A DNA stretch of 64,000 bases from Plasmodium malariae (GCF_900090045.1 NC_041788.1:930001-994000); one strand, 5' to 3'; positions 26,301 to 38,737 are shown, counted from the first letter of the stretch. Translations and numbers: made by a program. Notes: generated by a model from the sequence alone, not told the origin.

Positions 26301-29300
26301 ATTTGTTTTAATTCTCATATTATTAGAACATATACACAAAACGTTAAGTCTAACTACATTGTACATAGAAAAATGAATCACATAATTCATAGCATAAATT
26401 TAAAAAATTATAAAAAATTTTTAAATAATATTTCTTGTGCCAAAATTATCGATATGGTTAATACCATAGACAATGTTATGTCTAAAAATACTTATAATGA
26501 AAATAAATTAGTTAACTGTATTTTTATTTTCTTCAATATATATCATCAAAATGGGGCAAAAAATTGTGTGGGGAAAGAATTTCTTTTTCAAAAAGAGAGT
26601 AACAAAAAAAACATAATTAAATATAGATGTAAAAAAGATTTATCATTATGTAAAAGTCTATCACATATTAGGAACACCTCTTTTGACAACACTAAAAAGT
26701 GTTATCCTTTTCAAAATATAAATAGGGCGAATACTTCAAATGAGAACAAATCTGGAAAAATAAATTTCCCTATACAAAAAAGAGTGCTCACTTATGTCAG
26801 CAGTGAATCGGAAAACAATATAGTTCCCTTGGTCATCCCCTCAGGAAAATCTATTATTAGCAAATTAAGAAACAATTTCTGCGCATTTTTGATAAACCTA
26901 GTTTCGTTCATTAAATTGCACATTCAGGAATACGTCCTACTATCCCCTGCTAATATCAAGAATGGCAAGTGTGATATCTCCGCGTATTGTGGAAACTATG
27001 CTCAGTATGACAAGTGCGATAACTGCGATCACTGTATCAAACATGGAAATAGCAAAGTTATTGTGAAGAACATTCCAAATGGGTTAAACAGTGCAGTTCG
27101 GATAAATGCATACACAGAAAACCATTGCAGTAGTGATAACAAGATACTTACTAATAATGATGAACCGACGTTAATATGTAATCCCCTCTGGGGAAAGGAA
27201 TACATATATAGTAAAATTATTTTTAATGCGGTAAGAAGAATTATGAAAAATATTTTTTCAACTGTTAAAAAAATAAATCAAATGGAAAATTCATCATATA
27301 TCAAAAAGCACATTTCTATATTAAATATTGTTAATTCAAATATTGTACATTTTAAAGATCATACAAAACAGAGCGTATTAAACATGCTAAATGAAAAGGC
27401 TGTCTTGAAAGAGATTAAAACACCATGTAGATATTATACAGATGGACACATTAATTATAGTGGAAAAAGTAATAGACAAAAAAATTCTGGTGGTAAAAAG
27501 TTCTTTATCAAACATCATTCTGGTAAGAATAGAGAATGCGATGAAAAAGGCGAAAAAATAGGAGAAATAAAAGGCGAAAAAATGGGAGAAATAAAAGGCG
27601 AAAAAATGGGAGAAATAAAAGGCGAAAAAATGGGAGAAATAAAAGGCGAAAAATGGGAGAAATAAAAGGCGAAAAAATAGGAGAAATAATAGGCGAAAAA
27701 ATGGGAGAAATAAAAGGCGAAAAAATAGGAGAAATAATAGGCGAAAAAATGGGAGAAATAATAGGCGAACAAAAATACGAAAAAAAGGAATTTACAATTA
27801 AGACCAAACAGACAACTAATGAAACAATGCTTAAGTATGACAGCAAAGGGGAAAAAAAAAGTAAATTTAAATTAACCAAAATGCAAGAAATACAAGATGA
27901 AAAAACAGTTTTAGGAAAAAATGAGAGGAACAAATTAGAACAAATAAGTAGCAATAGAATAGACTTTAACATTCCAGGTGATGACTTATTATTACATAAT
28001 GAAAAAGAACTATTACGGCACTTATCTATTGATGTGCCAATATATTCAAAGAGTAAAGAAATTGCTCTTTTCGATATCAATCACAAGGGAAAACGTCCAT
28101 ACAGTGGTGCAACTAGTGATGAAGCAAGTGAGGCGCGAAATAACGGGGAAAATATCATACCGAATAGCATAGCTATTAATGTGCAGAATAATACAAACAA
28201 AACGCAAGCTCCTTCCTGGGATAACCAATTGGTAACATCCTCTACATACAAACAGAATAAAAGTGAAGCCAGTGAAGTAGGTAGAAATACAGATAAGAAA
28301 AGTTATTTCTTTAAAAGATTAGCTTATTTTCAAAACATATCCATATTTAAAAAATTACCTCGAAGAAAAAAAAATATTTTTCATAGTACACGAAATTTAT
28401 CGCTAGCTAACAATTTTAATAGTGCTAAAGGTGCACGCCAAAAAATTTTTGGCACCATAAATAATAGAATAAATTCGAAAAATGCGAAACGTGTACATTC
28501 AAGAAAAAAGGGTATAGGAAGTGGATCTGGTATATCAGGCGGATCGGGCACAGCGGATGAAGCGGACGGAGCACGCAGGGAAAACGCATCATCGGGCGTG
28601 AGCAAAAGCAACAAGGAAAAAACCTGCTGCTTAAAATTCATATTCATGCTAAATGATGCTCACCTAGAGCGTGGCACTAACAAGAATGCTACTCTAGTAC
28701 TAAACCTATTTTTTCTTAGAAAAAAAAAGCTTTTTAAAAATTATGACTACACAATTTCTGGAAGCTCATTAAATATACATATAAATAATAAAGGATACGA
28801 AAAATTTGTAAACGTTAATCCTGATCACAAGGACACATTTTGTTACATTAACTCAAATATCATTTCGCTAAATTATGATATTACTGATAATAGTAGTAGA
28901 ATTAGCAATAGTAATAATAATAGTAACAATAATAGTAACAATAATAGTAATAATAGTAGTAATAATAACAATAATAATAATAGTAATAATAACAATAATA
29001 ATAATGAAACTATCAAAAATTTGTATTCACTAACGTCTAACATGTCTTTTCCAATGTCCAATATTAGAAACAATTTTGCTCTTAACTGTGATGTTTACAA
29101 TATATCGAATAAAAACACAAATGATGGAAAGAATTTTCAAAAAATTATAACATTCGCATCTACAAAAATAAGCAAAAAGTTAACAAAATCGACCAGAGAA
29201 ATATATCACAATTTAAATAGTAACATTACCTTATTATGGTCCTCCAAAGAATTAGGATACATATTTTTAGATGCCCATAAATCATTATATATAAATATTA

Positions 29301-32300
29301 ATGATTCTTCAAATCGTTTGCGAATAAATTTGAGTAGGCAAAACAATGATATATCACAAGGGGGCGTTACCTACAAAAAAGACAGTCTATTTTTTGTTAA
29401 AGATATTAAAGAAAAAATAAGTCTCAGAAAAATAAAAACAATGTTTTCCAAGATATTCGAAAGGAAAAAATCCAATTATCGTATGAACTATTTAATGCCA
29501 AAAAAAAGACAAAATGGAAAAATAGAGGAACAACAAAATAATAATTACTCCGAGAATAAAACTACTCTTAACGGAAAAAGAGAGTACTGTGCGAAGATAT
29601 ACAAAACTGATATAAGCGCAGATATAATTAAACAAGTACGCGCTAAATATGAGGAGAAACCAAAAGTAGAGGTCAACCTTACGGATGATGAAAATGAAAT
29701 ATACTTCGGCGATGAATACTACCATTTTTATAATGAGGAGGGGGAGAAAGAGGAAGAAGAAGAGGAAGACGAAGAAAAGGATGACGATAATGACAAAGAT
29801 GAGAACGAAAAGAGTAACTTAAACGATCTTTCAAAATTTTCATATAAAGATATATCACTTCTATGCGAAGAACTAAATCAACAGAACAACATAACATATA
29901 AAATGACGCACCAGTTGGAAAAGACAAATGATACGGTTAAAACTCAAAAAGAGGGCGCTAGTATTATGATCCTTCGTCATTCTACTCATGGACATAAACA
30001 CAAAGCGCTTAAACAGAAAACACTTAAATGCAACACAAACGATATTAATAATAATAACAACAAATTTCCGCTAAACAACAAACACAGTATAGTTATTAAC
30101 AGCTTTAACAATGTTATAAATGAAGCGCAAAAAAAATTATCTCTCAAGGAAAAAATAATTAATATGAAAATATTAGAAGATGCTAATTTAAATGCAATAT
30201 CTCTCAATCCATTAACTGAAAGTGAAAAAGAAAAATTGCAAGAAATAAAAAAGAATGAGCTGAATAAAATTATTGAGGAAGAATTGCATAAAAGAAATAT
30301 CAGTTATAAACCGCAGGACGTATATTCCTTGGGTAATTCCAGCTTTACTGATGATGAATTTAATATAATATTATACTTGGAAAAGAGGAAAAAAAAAAAG
30401 GACAAAAAAATTACAAAAAAAGAAAAAAAAGGTATACCATTTAAAAAAAGCGTTAAATATTTTATCCCGTCTAGTTTTAATGGTAGTAAAATATTTAAGT
30501 TAAAATTACTTTCCCTTATTGAAAATTCTCTGTGTAATTATAACGTTACATTGGATAACACTACTATCAACTGTAAAGGAAAAGACTATACTGAAAATAA
30601 AAAAGATTTTTGCTGCATTTCACCTAAAAATAGTGCTCCTGTTTGTCATTTTTCAAGGAAACACCTCTACTATAATGCCTCTCCTACGAATGAGGAAAAC
30701 CCTTTATTTTTTTTTATAAATGAATATGAAGACCAGAAAAAATTAGAGGTAAAAATAGGGCTCGAAAAATATGCTCAGAGTGTGCAAAGTGTGCAAAATG
30801 GAAAAAGTTTGCATAATGGGCAAAGTGTGCAAAATACACCTCATAAAAACACCCTAGCAGAAAAGGTTGATAATATCGCTTCTTTATATGATGGAAAGAA
30901 CTCCTTTTTTAGCAGCGATAACAGTGTTAAATTATCAAATGAGTTGCTTATCAAAACAGAGAGGAAAATATTTCACCCTAGGAAAAATATAAATTCAGGA
31001 AATTATCTGCGGTGCGAAAAAAAAAAAAGAAGCACAGACAGCGAAAATAGTAACATCACTACAAACAAAATTAAACAAAACATGGGACAAGAGAAAAATG
31101 AAATATTAAATAATTCTTCAACCCTTTTGGAGTTTGATTCATTTGATAGTGCCACATATTCTTTAGCAGATAAATTCTCATTAAATAAGTCAGAATTATG
31201 CATGAAAAAAAAAGCTCTGAACAAATCAGGTATTATAACAAAAAAATGTACAGAAAATCCCAACATGCTCATAAATAAAATAAAAAAAAAAGACAAAAAT
31301 AACTCAAGAAATGGATCACAAAGAAGTGTATCAAAAATATCTATTAACAATAAAATACGGCATGAAAATATTCAATCTGTTACTAAACTATACCATGAAT
31401 CGAACAAATTTATTGATCATTCCGTGAAGGACTCCTTGAGAAGAAGTAACGGCACTATTGTTGAAATGGGTAAAAATTACAGTGCAAAAAATAAAATAAT
31501 GAACCGCAAAATAGTTAGCAGAATAAGTCATAATAATTTATCTTTGAAATACAATGAAGTGGAGGATATAAATTTAAATAATAAATGCGAAGATTGCAAT
31601 ATAAGCCCTATATTTCTTAGAAAACATAAAAAAGGTAGCAGCTCCTTGAATCAGGAAAAAATAAATCAACCAAAAACTTCTAATCCTCCACTGTACGAGG
31701 AAGAATCAGATAAACGTTCACACTTCAGCTTAGGGGAATATTGTGTAAAAAAAGAAGAGGATGAACATATACATTTAGCACAAATAGAGGAAGATTGCTT
31801 AAATGGATTTCTAAACTGTGAAAGGAGAGCTAACAATTCCGTTGGTAATAGTAGCAAAGGTAATACTAATAACAGCAATTGCCACAGTAATTATTGCAAT
31901 GATAGCAATAACAGCAATTGCTACAGTAATTATTGCAATAATAGCAATAACAGCAATAGTATTATTAATAATAGCAGTACTAGCAATAATAGCAATTGCA
32001 GTAGTAATATCAATGATAGTAATTGCAGCAGCAGCAATAATGGTGGAGAGGGCAGGAAAGAAAAATTGGGCTTCTTAAATTTGCACTGTTTGCTGGAAAA
32101 TAGAGAAGAAAATTTTTACTTAATCAGCGAGGGTTGTGCTAACGCTAGTAATTATGTTAAGGATAACATGTTAATCCATACAAAATTATACAATGAAATT
32201 TTCAATATAAAAAAGAATGATATGTTGATATCAGACAAGTTCACTATACTTAATAATATGTCAAATGAATCATATAAAGATAACATATTCTGTGTACATA

Positions 32301-32935
32301 AAAAAAAAAAAATTTTATGTAATATATGTGGAGATATATTAAAAAGAAATATTTTAAATAATTTATTCTTTTTCAGAATAACGATAATAAATAAAAAAGG
32401 TCTTTTTTCAAAACACGTAATTATCAACATTTATTATCAGAGTCCTTTAATCAAAGCTCACTTTACCGAAAAAGATAAAATTAAATATTCCTTTGAAAAA
32501 AACTCAAAGGATTATAATTTAAAAATTGTCGTTATAAATAAAAATAAATTACACAAAAAATTTTCCTGGTCAAAATCAAAATTTTTTAGAAAATGTCTAG
32601 AAATCCAGTTGATAAGCACATTAGAAAATGTTGGACAGTTGCAAAATGTGCAAAACGGAAATACACAAAGCCGAAATACCCATAACCAAGGTGTTCAAAA
32701 ATATACACAAGAGCAATCTTATTATTCTAAAAAAGAGTCAAATCCTTCTAATGACAATGAGGAGAGGGATCCTTTTGCAACAAAGAAAAAGTCTTTATCC
32801 TATGAACAAATGAATGACTATTCAAAAAGCTTATCAAAAATGAGTCAAATAAATGATTTTTCCCCCTGCACATATAATAACTCGCATTTTGCTATACTCA
32901 GCTTTAGCATCCTTGATGACAAAAATAAGAAGTAA
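23355..32935 (+). CDS. Giant Plasmodium protein with alpha-helical repeats, single-base frameshift in a coding repeat
   Basis: Two overlapping frames (23355-27665 and 27653-32935) form one gene of about 3,190 codons once a single missing A is allowed for. The N terminus is extremely Lys/Arg-rich (KKRRKKCKITRKRKKIKL, nuclear-signal-like). Residues about 512-980 form a long series of roughly 22-residue amphipathic units such as SIKILKSLPPKKIADSIN, resembling the helical superhelix of MgtE N-domains and armadillo-like solenoids. This is a visual resemblance only. The second half has Ser/Asn-rich tracts, acidic runs and coiled segments. The break is in copy five of a 24-bp repeat (GEKMGEIK), where the A run at 27649-27653 is five instead of six. 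The start ATG is preceded by poly(T) and in-frame stops. No named family is recognised. Confidence 0.85.
27549..27768 (+). repeat. 24-bp coding tandem repeat (GEKxGEIx), nine copies, one short by a base
   Basis: Units are GGCGAAAAAATGGGAGAAAT plus AAAA/AATA. Eight copies have six A residues after GGCG; copy five has five. The array encodes GEKMGEIK or GEKIGEII, a highly charged linker after the helical part of the giant protein. Confidence 0.95.
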
Positions 32936-32942
32936 CTATTCG

Positions 32943-33423
32943 TTATTCTTTCAATTGTTCCAATATTTTCAATTTTCCTACTTCTTCATTTTTATATTTA
33001 TCTCTCTTCTCCAATATATGCATTTGCTTTCTTAACTTTTTGATTCTACATTTTATTATATGAATGCGAAAAAAAAAAAAAAAAAAAAAAGGACGATTTC
33101 TAAATTTTTGCCCAATATATAAAAGAATTTGTTCGCACATTCCTTCTGCAAAAGAGATACTTCACTATTTTAACATATGAACATTTCAATATTAGAATGT
33201 TTGGATGATCTCTTACGTGCATTCCTATCACCTATTATTTTATAACTGCCTCATATTTATTTAATACCTTTGCTTCTTCTTTTTTGCAGGAAGTATGAAG
33301 TAGAGAGTTTTGTTGTTCCTTCCATAATGCTCTGTACAAATCGTTGATAAATTTTTTAAAAGTTTCAAAATTATAAGATGAAAAAATAAAAAAGGGGGAG
33401 GAAGAAGGCCTAATTATCTTCAT
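32943..33423 (-). CDS. Small three-exon gene, tentatively mitochondrial ribosomal protein uL29m/L47-like
   Basis: Minus-strand exons 33423-33268, 33145-33095 and 33035-32943 join in phase 0 each time, giving 99 residues. Exon 1 begins MKIIRPSSSPFFIFSSYN and continues FKKFINDLYRALWKEQQNSL; exon 2 is KECANKFFYILGKNLEI; exon 3 begins LRKQMHILEKRDKYK and ends EQLKE. The pattern DLYRALWKEQQNSLL followed by a charged helix recalls the L29/L47 family (DLHKLWYVLLKERN), which sits near the exit tunnel of mitochondrial ribosomes. The match is by eye and weak; an LYR-motif protein is the alternative. Intron 2 would be only 59 bases and holds a long A run, so its acceptor is uncertain. The stop lies eight bases from that of the convergent giant gene. 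Confidence 0.5.
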
Positions 33424-34318
33424 CAGAACGGTAGAAATCGGATTATACTACAAGGTGATAGTATCATTAAGCGTTACGATCTATAATTTTCCGTAACTCG
33501 TACTTATTCAGCAATTATTCTTTTTCTAAGTTTAAATTTTATGTTTTTTGCTGCCATCTACTTCCGCTTCTATTGGCTATTTTTCTTAAATTTCATTGGC
33601 TCTTTTTCTAGCATTCTTTGGCAACTTTTTTTAAATCAGTTTTTTCTTCCTTTTTTTTTTTTTTTTTTTATCGTATTTATTTCATTTTCCCCTCGTTTTA
33701 CTGTAGCTTTTTTTTTTTTAACTTTCACTTCCTTTTTTTTTTTTTTTATGTGTACGAGCACTTTTTACGTCTTCATATTGTATTATTCCTTCTCCCCATT
33801 TTTACATGGTTTTTTTGTAGAACTAGTATATTCTCTCATCCAGATATTTATTTGTTTATTTGTTTATTTTTTTATTTTTTCGTTTGTTGTTTGTTTATTT
33901 TATTTTATTTTTTTTTTTTTTCCGAAACTTCGAACATGCCAAATCGTAACCTATAAAATTTTCTAATACCTTCTAAAAATTTATGCTTCTATATTTAGTA
34001 TACATTTTAAATTCATTCTTAGCATTATTATATATGAAAACTAAGAGAAGCAAAGTTTTAGCACATATTTATGAGAGTAATATGGGCAGAAGCTCATTTA
34101 CTTTTTACACCATGTGATAAAGCTTGAGTAATTTACAAACAAAATAAAATAAATTAAAATGCAGTAAATTAAGATACGTTAATTTAAAATATAATAAAAT
34201 AAAATGCACATGAGAGAGAATAGCGCATGTTTACAATATAAGTCCGTCGTGTACCCCTTCAAGGAGAAACAGGGAAAAGCAGACGTATATATTGTTATAT
34301 ATGTACATATATACGTAA
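33424..34318. promoter_or_regulatory. Divergent intergenic region upstream of the formyltransferase gene
   Basis: About 0.9 kb between a minus-strand gene and a plus-strand gene, so both promoters should be here. The left half is strongly T-rich on the plus strand (33541-33930), with long poly(T) tracts that make spurious Phe/Leu ORFs. No discrete promoter motif is claimed. Confidence 0.45.
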
Positions 34319-36439
34319 ATGTATGTACATAATATGAATGTACGAAGATTATGTTTTGTGCATATATTGTTCATAATCCTTTTGAGAAGCCATTCTTGCA
34401 AATTATGTTATATACCTAATCCAGTTTTAAAAAAAAAAAAAATATCTTCCAAAATTCTGAATTACTTTATGGAATTAATTAGTACTAAAAATGTGAGAAC
34501 GTGTTCCCAAAAAAAAAAAAAAAAAAAATATTTTAATACATCAAATTTCAACAGGTTAATGTTAAATGATGATAAGACCTATACAAACTTTTTAAAAACT
34601 GAACGAGTTGTTATGAATGATAAGGATGATGCTGCTATCATTGGCATGTTCAATTACATATCTCAATGTATTGATAAAAGTGGGAGTAAAGATAATAATG
34701 GGGAGATAAAAAGCATGATAAAAAAAATTAATGATATCACAAATATAATATTTATTGAAGTAAAAGGTGTTGTTAAAAAATACCCATTCTTTAAGTATCA
34801 AATTGGTGTCAATAATATACCTAATAGACAAGTGGAAAATAGGGAATTGGGAATAACCAGATTATGCCATAATTTGTTATTCCCTAACACATGGAAATAC
34901 TATGCTGTAAGGTTGTATATGTATAATGTGTACTTAGCAATAATTCGTATAATTGAAAATACACTAGGTAACAAAATATTTTATGTAGATATGAAAGAAG
35001 AGCTGACAAAAAGAAAGGATATAATTATTAATATGCTGTATGATATTTACAGAGTTAAACATGTAGATAGTACGTATAAGGATAGTTACAATAACATGTG
35101 TAATGATAGACATAACAGTAATGCTCATTGCGATAGGAAGCCTATTCGCATCTTATACATTGGAAGTAACGAATTCAGCGCTATGTGCCTTAAAATAATT
35201 TTATTAATAATAAAGACAATTAGAAATGATATAAAAGTAGAGGATATTATTACGAAAAGCCCAAGAAGAAAGGGAAGAAATTTACATGTGAAAAAATCAA
35301 ATGTAGAAGAAGAAGCTAGGAAAAATAAAATAAATGTTTTTTATTATGACAAGTTCAAAAATACAATACATCAGTTAAAAAATAAATTATTTGATCTTTG
35401 TATTTCTATTTCTTTTGGAGAAATATTTAATAGCTCATTTTTTAAAACAGTCAATTCTAATATTTTTTCTTTACATCCGAGTTTGCTCCCATTATATAAA
35501 GGTGCTTCACCAATTCAAAGAAGTTTATTAAATAATGAATCAATATTTGGTTACACAGTTTTCTTAACTAATCTACGCATAGATGCAGGAACTACATTAA
35601 TAAAAAAATCTTTTCACTTTGATGAAACTTTTAATTTTAATGATATAATCACTATCCTCTTTACACTAGGTACTTTACATTTAATAAAAAATATTTTCTT
35701 TTTGGCAAATTATAATAATTTTATTCATAAGGAAAGACTAGTATATGATATATTTTGTAACTCCTTTTCTACTCGAGTAAATAATGAATATACAGAAAAT
35801 ATCAAATGTTCATATGCTAATAAAAAAGGGGTTTTCCCAATGTTATCCAGTGTAAATTCAGAACTGAGTGGCGTCAATTGCCCCCATCCTAGATGTTTCC
35901 CCACGAGCTCATATAACAATAGTGGTAGTGGTGATAGTAGTAGTAGCAGTAGCAGTAGAAGTAGAAGTGATGAACATACCAGCGGTAGTTGTAGCTGTAA
36001 CGGACAAAGTAAAGACAACAAGAATTACGCCCCTAAAATAAAAGCTGAAGAAAAGTACGTTTGCTTCTTTTGCTCCTCATCCATGTATATTCACAATAAA
36101 GTAAGGGGTTTTATAAACTGGCCCAAAGCAGAATGCTCTCTTTTTTTATATCAGAATAATGCAATTAAAAAAATTGAAGTCAAACTAATTAAAACATCCT
36201 ACGATTTATATGTTAATAATAATAATTATGCATTTCGGAAATTTCATAATTCGCTTGAAGGTCATAAATGTTTTGATAATGTTCCCAGAAAATTTGCAAT
36301 CCTCGATAAAAACTCCATAAACATTCAGTGCAAAGATAATACTTTGTTAAGAATTTATAAATTACAACGAAAAAATAAAAAAATTATGGATGCCATGTCC
36401 TTCTTTAATAGTATTAATAAAGTATATCTGCTGTACTAG
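34319..36439 (+). CDS. FMT: Methionyl-tRNA formyltransferase with organelle leader
   Basis: One open frame of 706 codons. It transfers a formyl group from 10-formyl-tetrahydrofolate to initiator Met-tRNA for bacterial-type translation. The fold starts near residue 275 with RILYIGSNEFSA. The signature loop is at about 386-407 (SLHPSLLPLYKGASPIQRSL), followed by IDAGT, and the C-terminal domain begins near 593 (VRGFINWPKAECSLFLYQ). The N terminus has a hydrophobic signal (LCFVHILFIILL) followed by a Lys/Asn-rich stretch, the usual bipartite apicoplast leader. The chain is over twice the bacterial length because of a long N-terminal region and Ser/Asn/His insertions near 35740-36040. The position that is normally Asn in NxHPSLLP appears to be Ser (FSLHPS). 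The start could also be the Met at residue 6. Confidence 0.9.
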   Translation: MYVHNMNVRRLCFVHILFIILLRSHSCKLCYIPNPVLKKKKISSKILNYFMELISTKNVRTCSQKKKKKKYFNTSNFNRLMLNDDKTYTNFLKTERVVMNDKDDAAIIGMFNYISQCIDKSGSKDNNGEIKSMIKKINDITNIIFIEVKGVVKKYPFFKYQIGVNNIPNRQVENRELGITRLCHNLLFPNTWKYYAVRLYMYNVYLAIIRIIENTLGNKIFYVDMKEELTKRKDIIINMLYDIYRVKHVDSTYKDSYNNMCNDRHNSNAHCDRKPIRILYIGSNEFSAMCLKIILLIIKTIRNDIKVEDIITKSPRRKGRNLHVKKSNVEEEARKNKINVFYYDKFKNTIHQLKNKLFDLCISISFGEIFNSSFFKTVNSNIFSLHPSLLPLYKGASPIQRSLLNNESIFGYTVFLTNLRIDAGTTLIKKSFHFDETFNFNDIITILFTLGTLHLIKNIFFLANYNNFIHKERLVYDIFCNSFSTRVNNEYTENIKCSYANKKGVFPMLSSVNSELSGVNCPHPRCFPTSSYNNSGSGDSSSSSSSRSRSDEHTSGSCSCNGQSKDNKNYAPKIKAEEKYVCFFCSSSMYIHNKVRGFINWPKAECSLFLYQNNAIKKIEVKLIKTSYDLYVNNNNYAFRKFHNSLEGHKCFDNVPRKFAILDKNSINIQCKDNTLLRIYKLQRKNKKIMDAMSFFNSINKVYLLY

Positions 36440-36587
36440 CCCTAAAAATAGCGTTGTCTCCCTTTTTTTCTCTTTCTTTTTTTTTTTTTTTTAAACAAGT
36501 GAAATGCTAACCGTGTATTAAGCATTTAAGGCTTATAACCCCCGTGCAACGTCTGAACCATTCTGGTATTAAAATTATATGAGTTAT

Positions 36588-36815
36588 ATGTATTTTACTA
36601 TATTATATGTTATTTTATATTTTATATTTTATATTTTATACTTTTTACTTTATATTTTATATTTTATATTTTATACTTTATATTTTATATTTTATATTTT
36701 ATACTTTATATTTTATATTTTATATTTTATACTTTATATTTTATATTTTATATTTTATACTTTATATTTTATATTTTATACTTTTTACTTTATATTTTAT
36801 ATTTTATATTTTATT
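36588..36815. repeat. TTTTATATT-type satellite with 21-bp period
   Basis: Repeated TATTTTATATTTTATAC units (about 21 bases with internal 9-bp steps) in the intergenic gap after the formyltransferase gene. Stop-free in two plus frames, giving YFIFYIL peptides that are not genes. Confidence 0.9.
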
Positions 36816-37282
36816 TTTTTGCTAAATCTTTAAAAAAGCGCAAGTGTGGGTAGTTTGATGTTTTCCTCCCATTAATTATTTGAATTATACATGAAGATGT
36901 GCAACATTGGAGTATGCATGAATGTATAAATATAAGCATGCATACATACATATAATGAGAATAATAATTCTTTTCGTATTTTATTTGTTTTCCTTTGCTG
37001 GCATGTCAAACATAATTTTGCTTCCGACTGTTCCATTTGCGTGTATCCTTCTTTTTTTTATAGTAAAAACAAAATTCAAAATTTAACAAATGAACAACTT
37101 TTTATTTTTTTTAATTTTTTCAATTGTTTCTATTTTTTCAATTGTTTCTATTTTTTCTATTTTATTCTATTTACAATTTTTTTTTTTTTTTTCCATAATA
37201 AAATGAAAAAGAACCTAACAAGCATTTTTATATGACAAAAGCTGAAAATAAAGTTCAGAACTAGTAATACTGTCATAAAAAA
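36816..37282. other. Intergenic region before the FKBP gene
   Basis: AT-rich spacer between two plus-strand genes. Contains an imperfect 16-18 base repeat of TTTTTTCAATTGTTTCTA at 37115-37160 and poly(T). No gene supported. Confidence 0.5.
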
Positions 37283-37750
37283 ATGATAAACTCTATCTAT
37301 AGGTATTTTTTTTTTAAACTTCATCACAGGGATCATAGGAAAATTTTTTCATTGCAAAATCATTATTTTAAGGAGAAGAAAAAACAAATCTTCAACAGTT
37401 TTTGTAACCTCTTTTTTATTTATTTAAATGCATATTTTATAAAGAAATTCCTTTTTTCAAAAAACATTAGCATTCTTCTCTTGGAGGAAAAACTAAATGG
37501 CTCCTTGCAAAAAATTTGTAGGGATAATGCCCCCTATTTAAAAACAAAAAGGTAATAAAAAAGACGAAAAAAGGACGAACAAAAGGGAAAAAATAATATA
37601 ACTACATAGAAAGGATATGAAAAAATGAATAAAAATCGAATGAGAATGGATTGAAAAATGAAACACTGTGGAGGTACAACTTCTACGTGTACAAAAAGCT
37701 ACATCACACATGTGGGTTGCGAATGCAGACAACCTTAAATATATATATGC

Positions 37751-37795
<45 letters not shown>

Positions 37796-38233
37796 CATTT
37801 ATGTGTGTGCGTGTGTGTATATATATGTACATATATATGCACGGGTTAAACGTCAATTTTAATTCGTTTTTCAGCGGCATACTTTATAAGGATATTATAG
37901 AGGGTCAATTAGACGGTTATACTGTCGAAGAAGGCGATACAGTATATATTCATTACCAAGGAAAAACGACAAACGATTTTCGATTAATTCAATCGACTTT
38001 CAGTTGTGTGTTCCCCCCTAAGATAAAAGCAGGTTATTATGACCATAAACATATAAAAGCTATCTACGAAGTTGTCATTGGTATGAAAAAACATACAAGA
38101 CGGCAATGTATCATCCCTCCTCATCTGGCCTATCCACACCATTTCCCAAATCAGGCATGTTAAACGAAAATTAAAAAAATAATATAACAAAATAAAATAA
38201 TGTAACATAACATAAAAATATAAAATTATATAG

Positions 38234-38269
<36 letters not shown>

Positions 38270-38466
38270 GAAAAAAAAAAGAATTTTTATACACAAGCCT
38301 TCGCTATCTTAATTTTTTTTTTTTTTTTTTCCTTTACCATTAGCCACTCATTTATGAAATCGATGTAGTAAAAATAGTTAAAAAAAATTCACCGAACAGA
38401 ACTCTTTATGAAAGAATAGAAATGAAAATTGAACTACTAAGGCAAGCCATATCTTCCTACTTTTAA
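37283..38466 (+). CDS. FKBP-type peptidyl-prolyl isomerase-like protein, three exons
   Basis: Exons 37283-37551, 37875-38154 and 38344-38466 give 223 residues. The first joint splits a serine codon (AG|C). The second intron begins with GC, not GT (CAG|GCATGT ... CCATTAG). The FKBP core is visible as [32 protein letters not shown] and [11 protein letters not shown]. The usual FDSS is replaced by FRLIQ and the tryptophan of the ligand pocket is not apparent, so isomerase activity and FK506 binding are doubtful. The first 85 residues are basic and hydrophobic without acidic clusters, suggesting import into mitochondrion or apicoplast. It overlaps the 3' end of a possible minus-strand gene by about 30 bases. 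Confidence 0.8.
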
Positions 38467-38737
38467 TTTGTTACAGTGGAGCAACTGCATAACTAATTTA
38501 TCATTCTTCTGCCATTTTGAAAACCTTATAAAAATTTCCGAAAGCCTGTTTTGCCAATTCCAAGACTTATCTGCGTAGATTCTTTACTCCTTGACGAACT
38601 CCTTCCACTTACTGATTTATTTGTTATTTCATTTTACTATATATTTTCATTTTTGCCATAATTTTTCTGTAATTTTTACCTTAATTTTTTTTTTTTTTTT
38701 TAATAGTAATTCGAATAGCACGTTTTATGAATCTCAT
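38437..38737 (-). CDS. Possible small two-exon gene antisense to the FKBP 3' end
   Basis: Minus-strand exon 38737-38680 begins [17 protein letters not shown], a mitochondrial-type leader, and ends at a GTAAAA donor. A second exon, ending at 38437, reads [20 protein letters not shown] and on to VGRYGLP then TAG. The 17-base A run in exon 1 puts TAA just before the donor. With one A fewer, and the acceptor at 38566, the two exons join in frame. A plus-strand reading of exon 2 also exists, so strand choice rests on composition (Trp, Lys, Arg, Glu). Low confidence. Confidence 0.3.

Noticed and set aside
33541..33966. Plus-strand 141-codon Phe-rich ORF
   Set aside because: Generated by poly(T) tracts in the promoter region; no coding composition.
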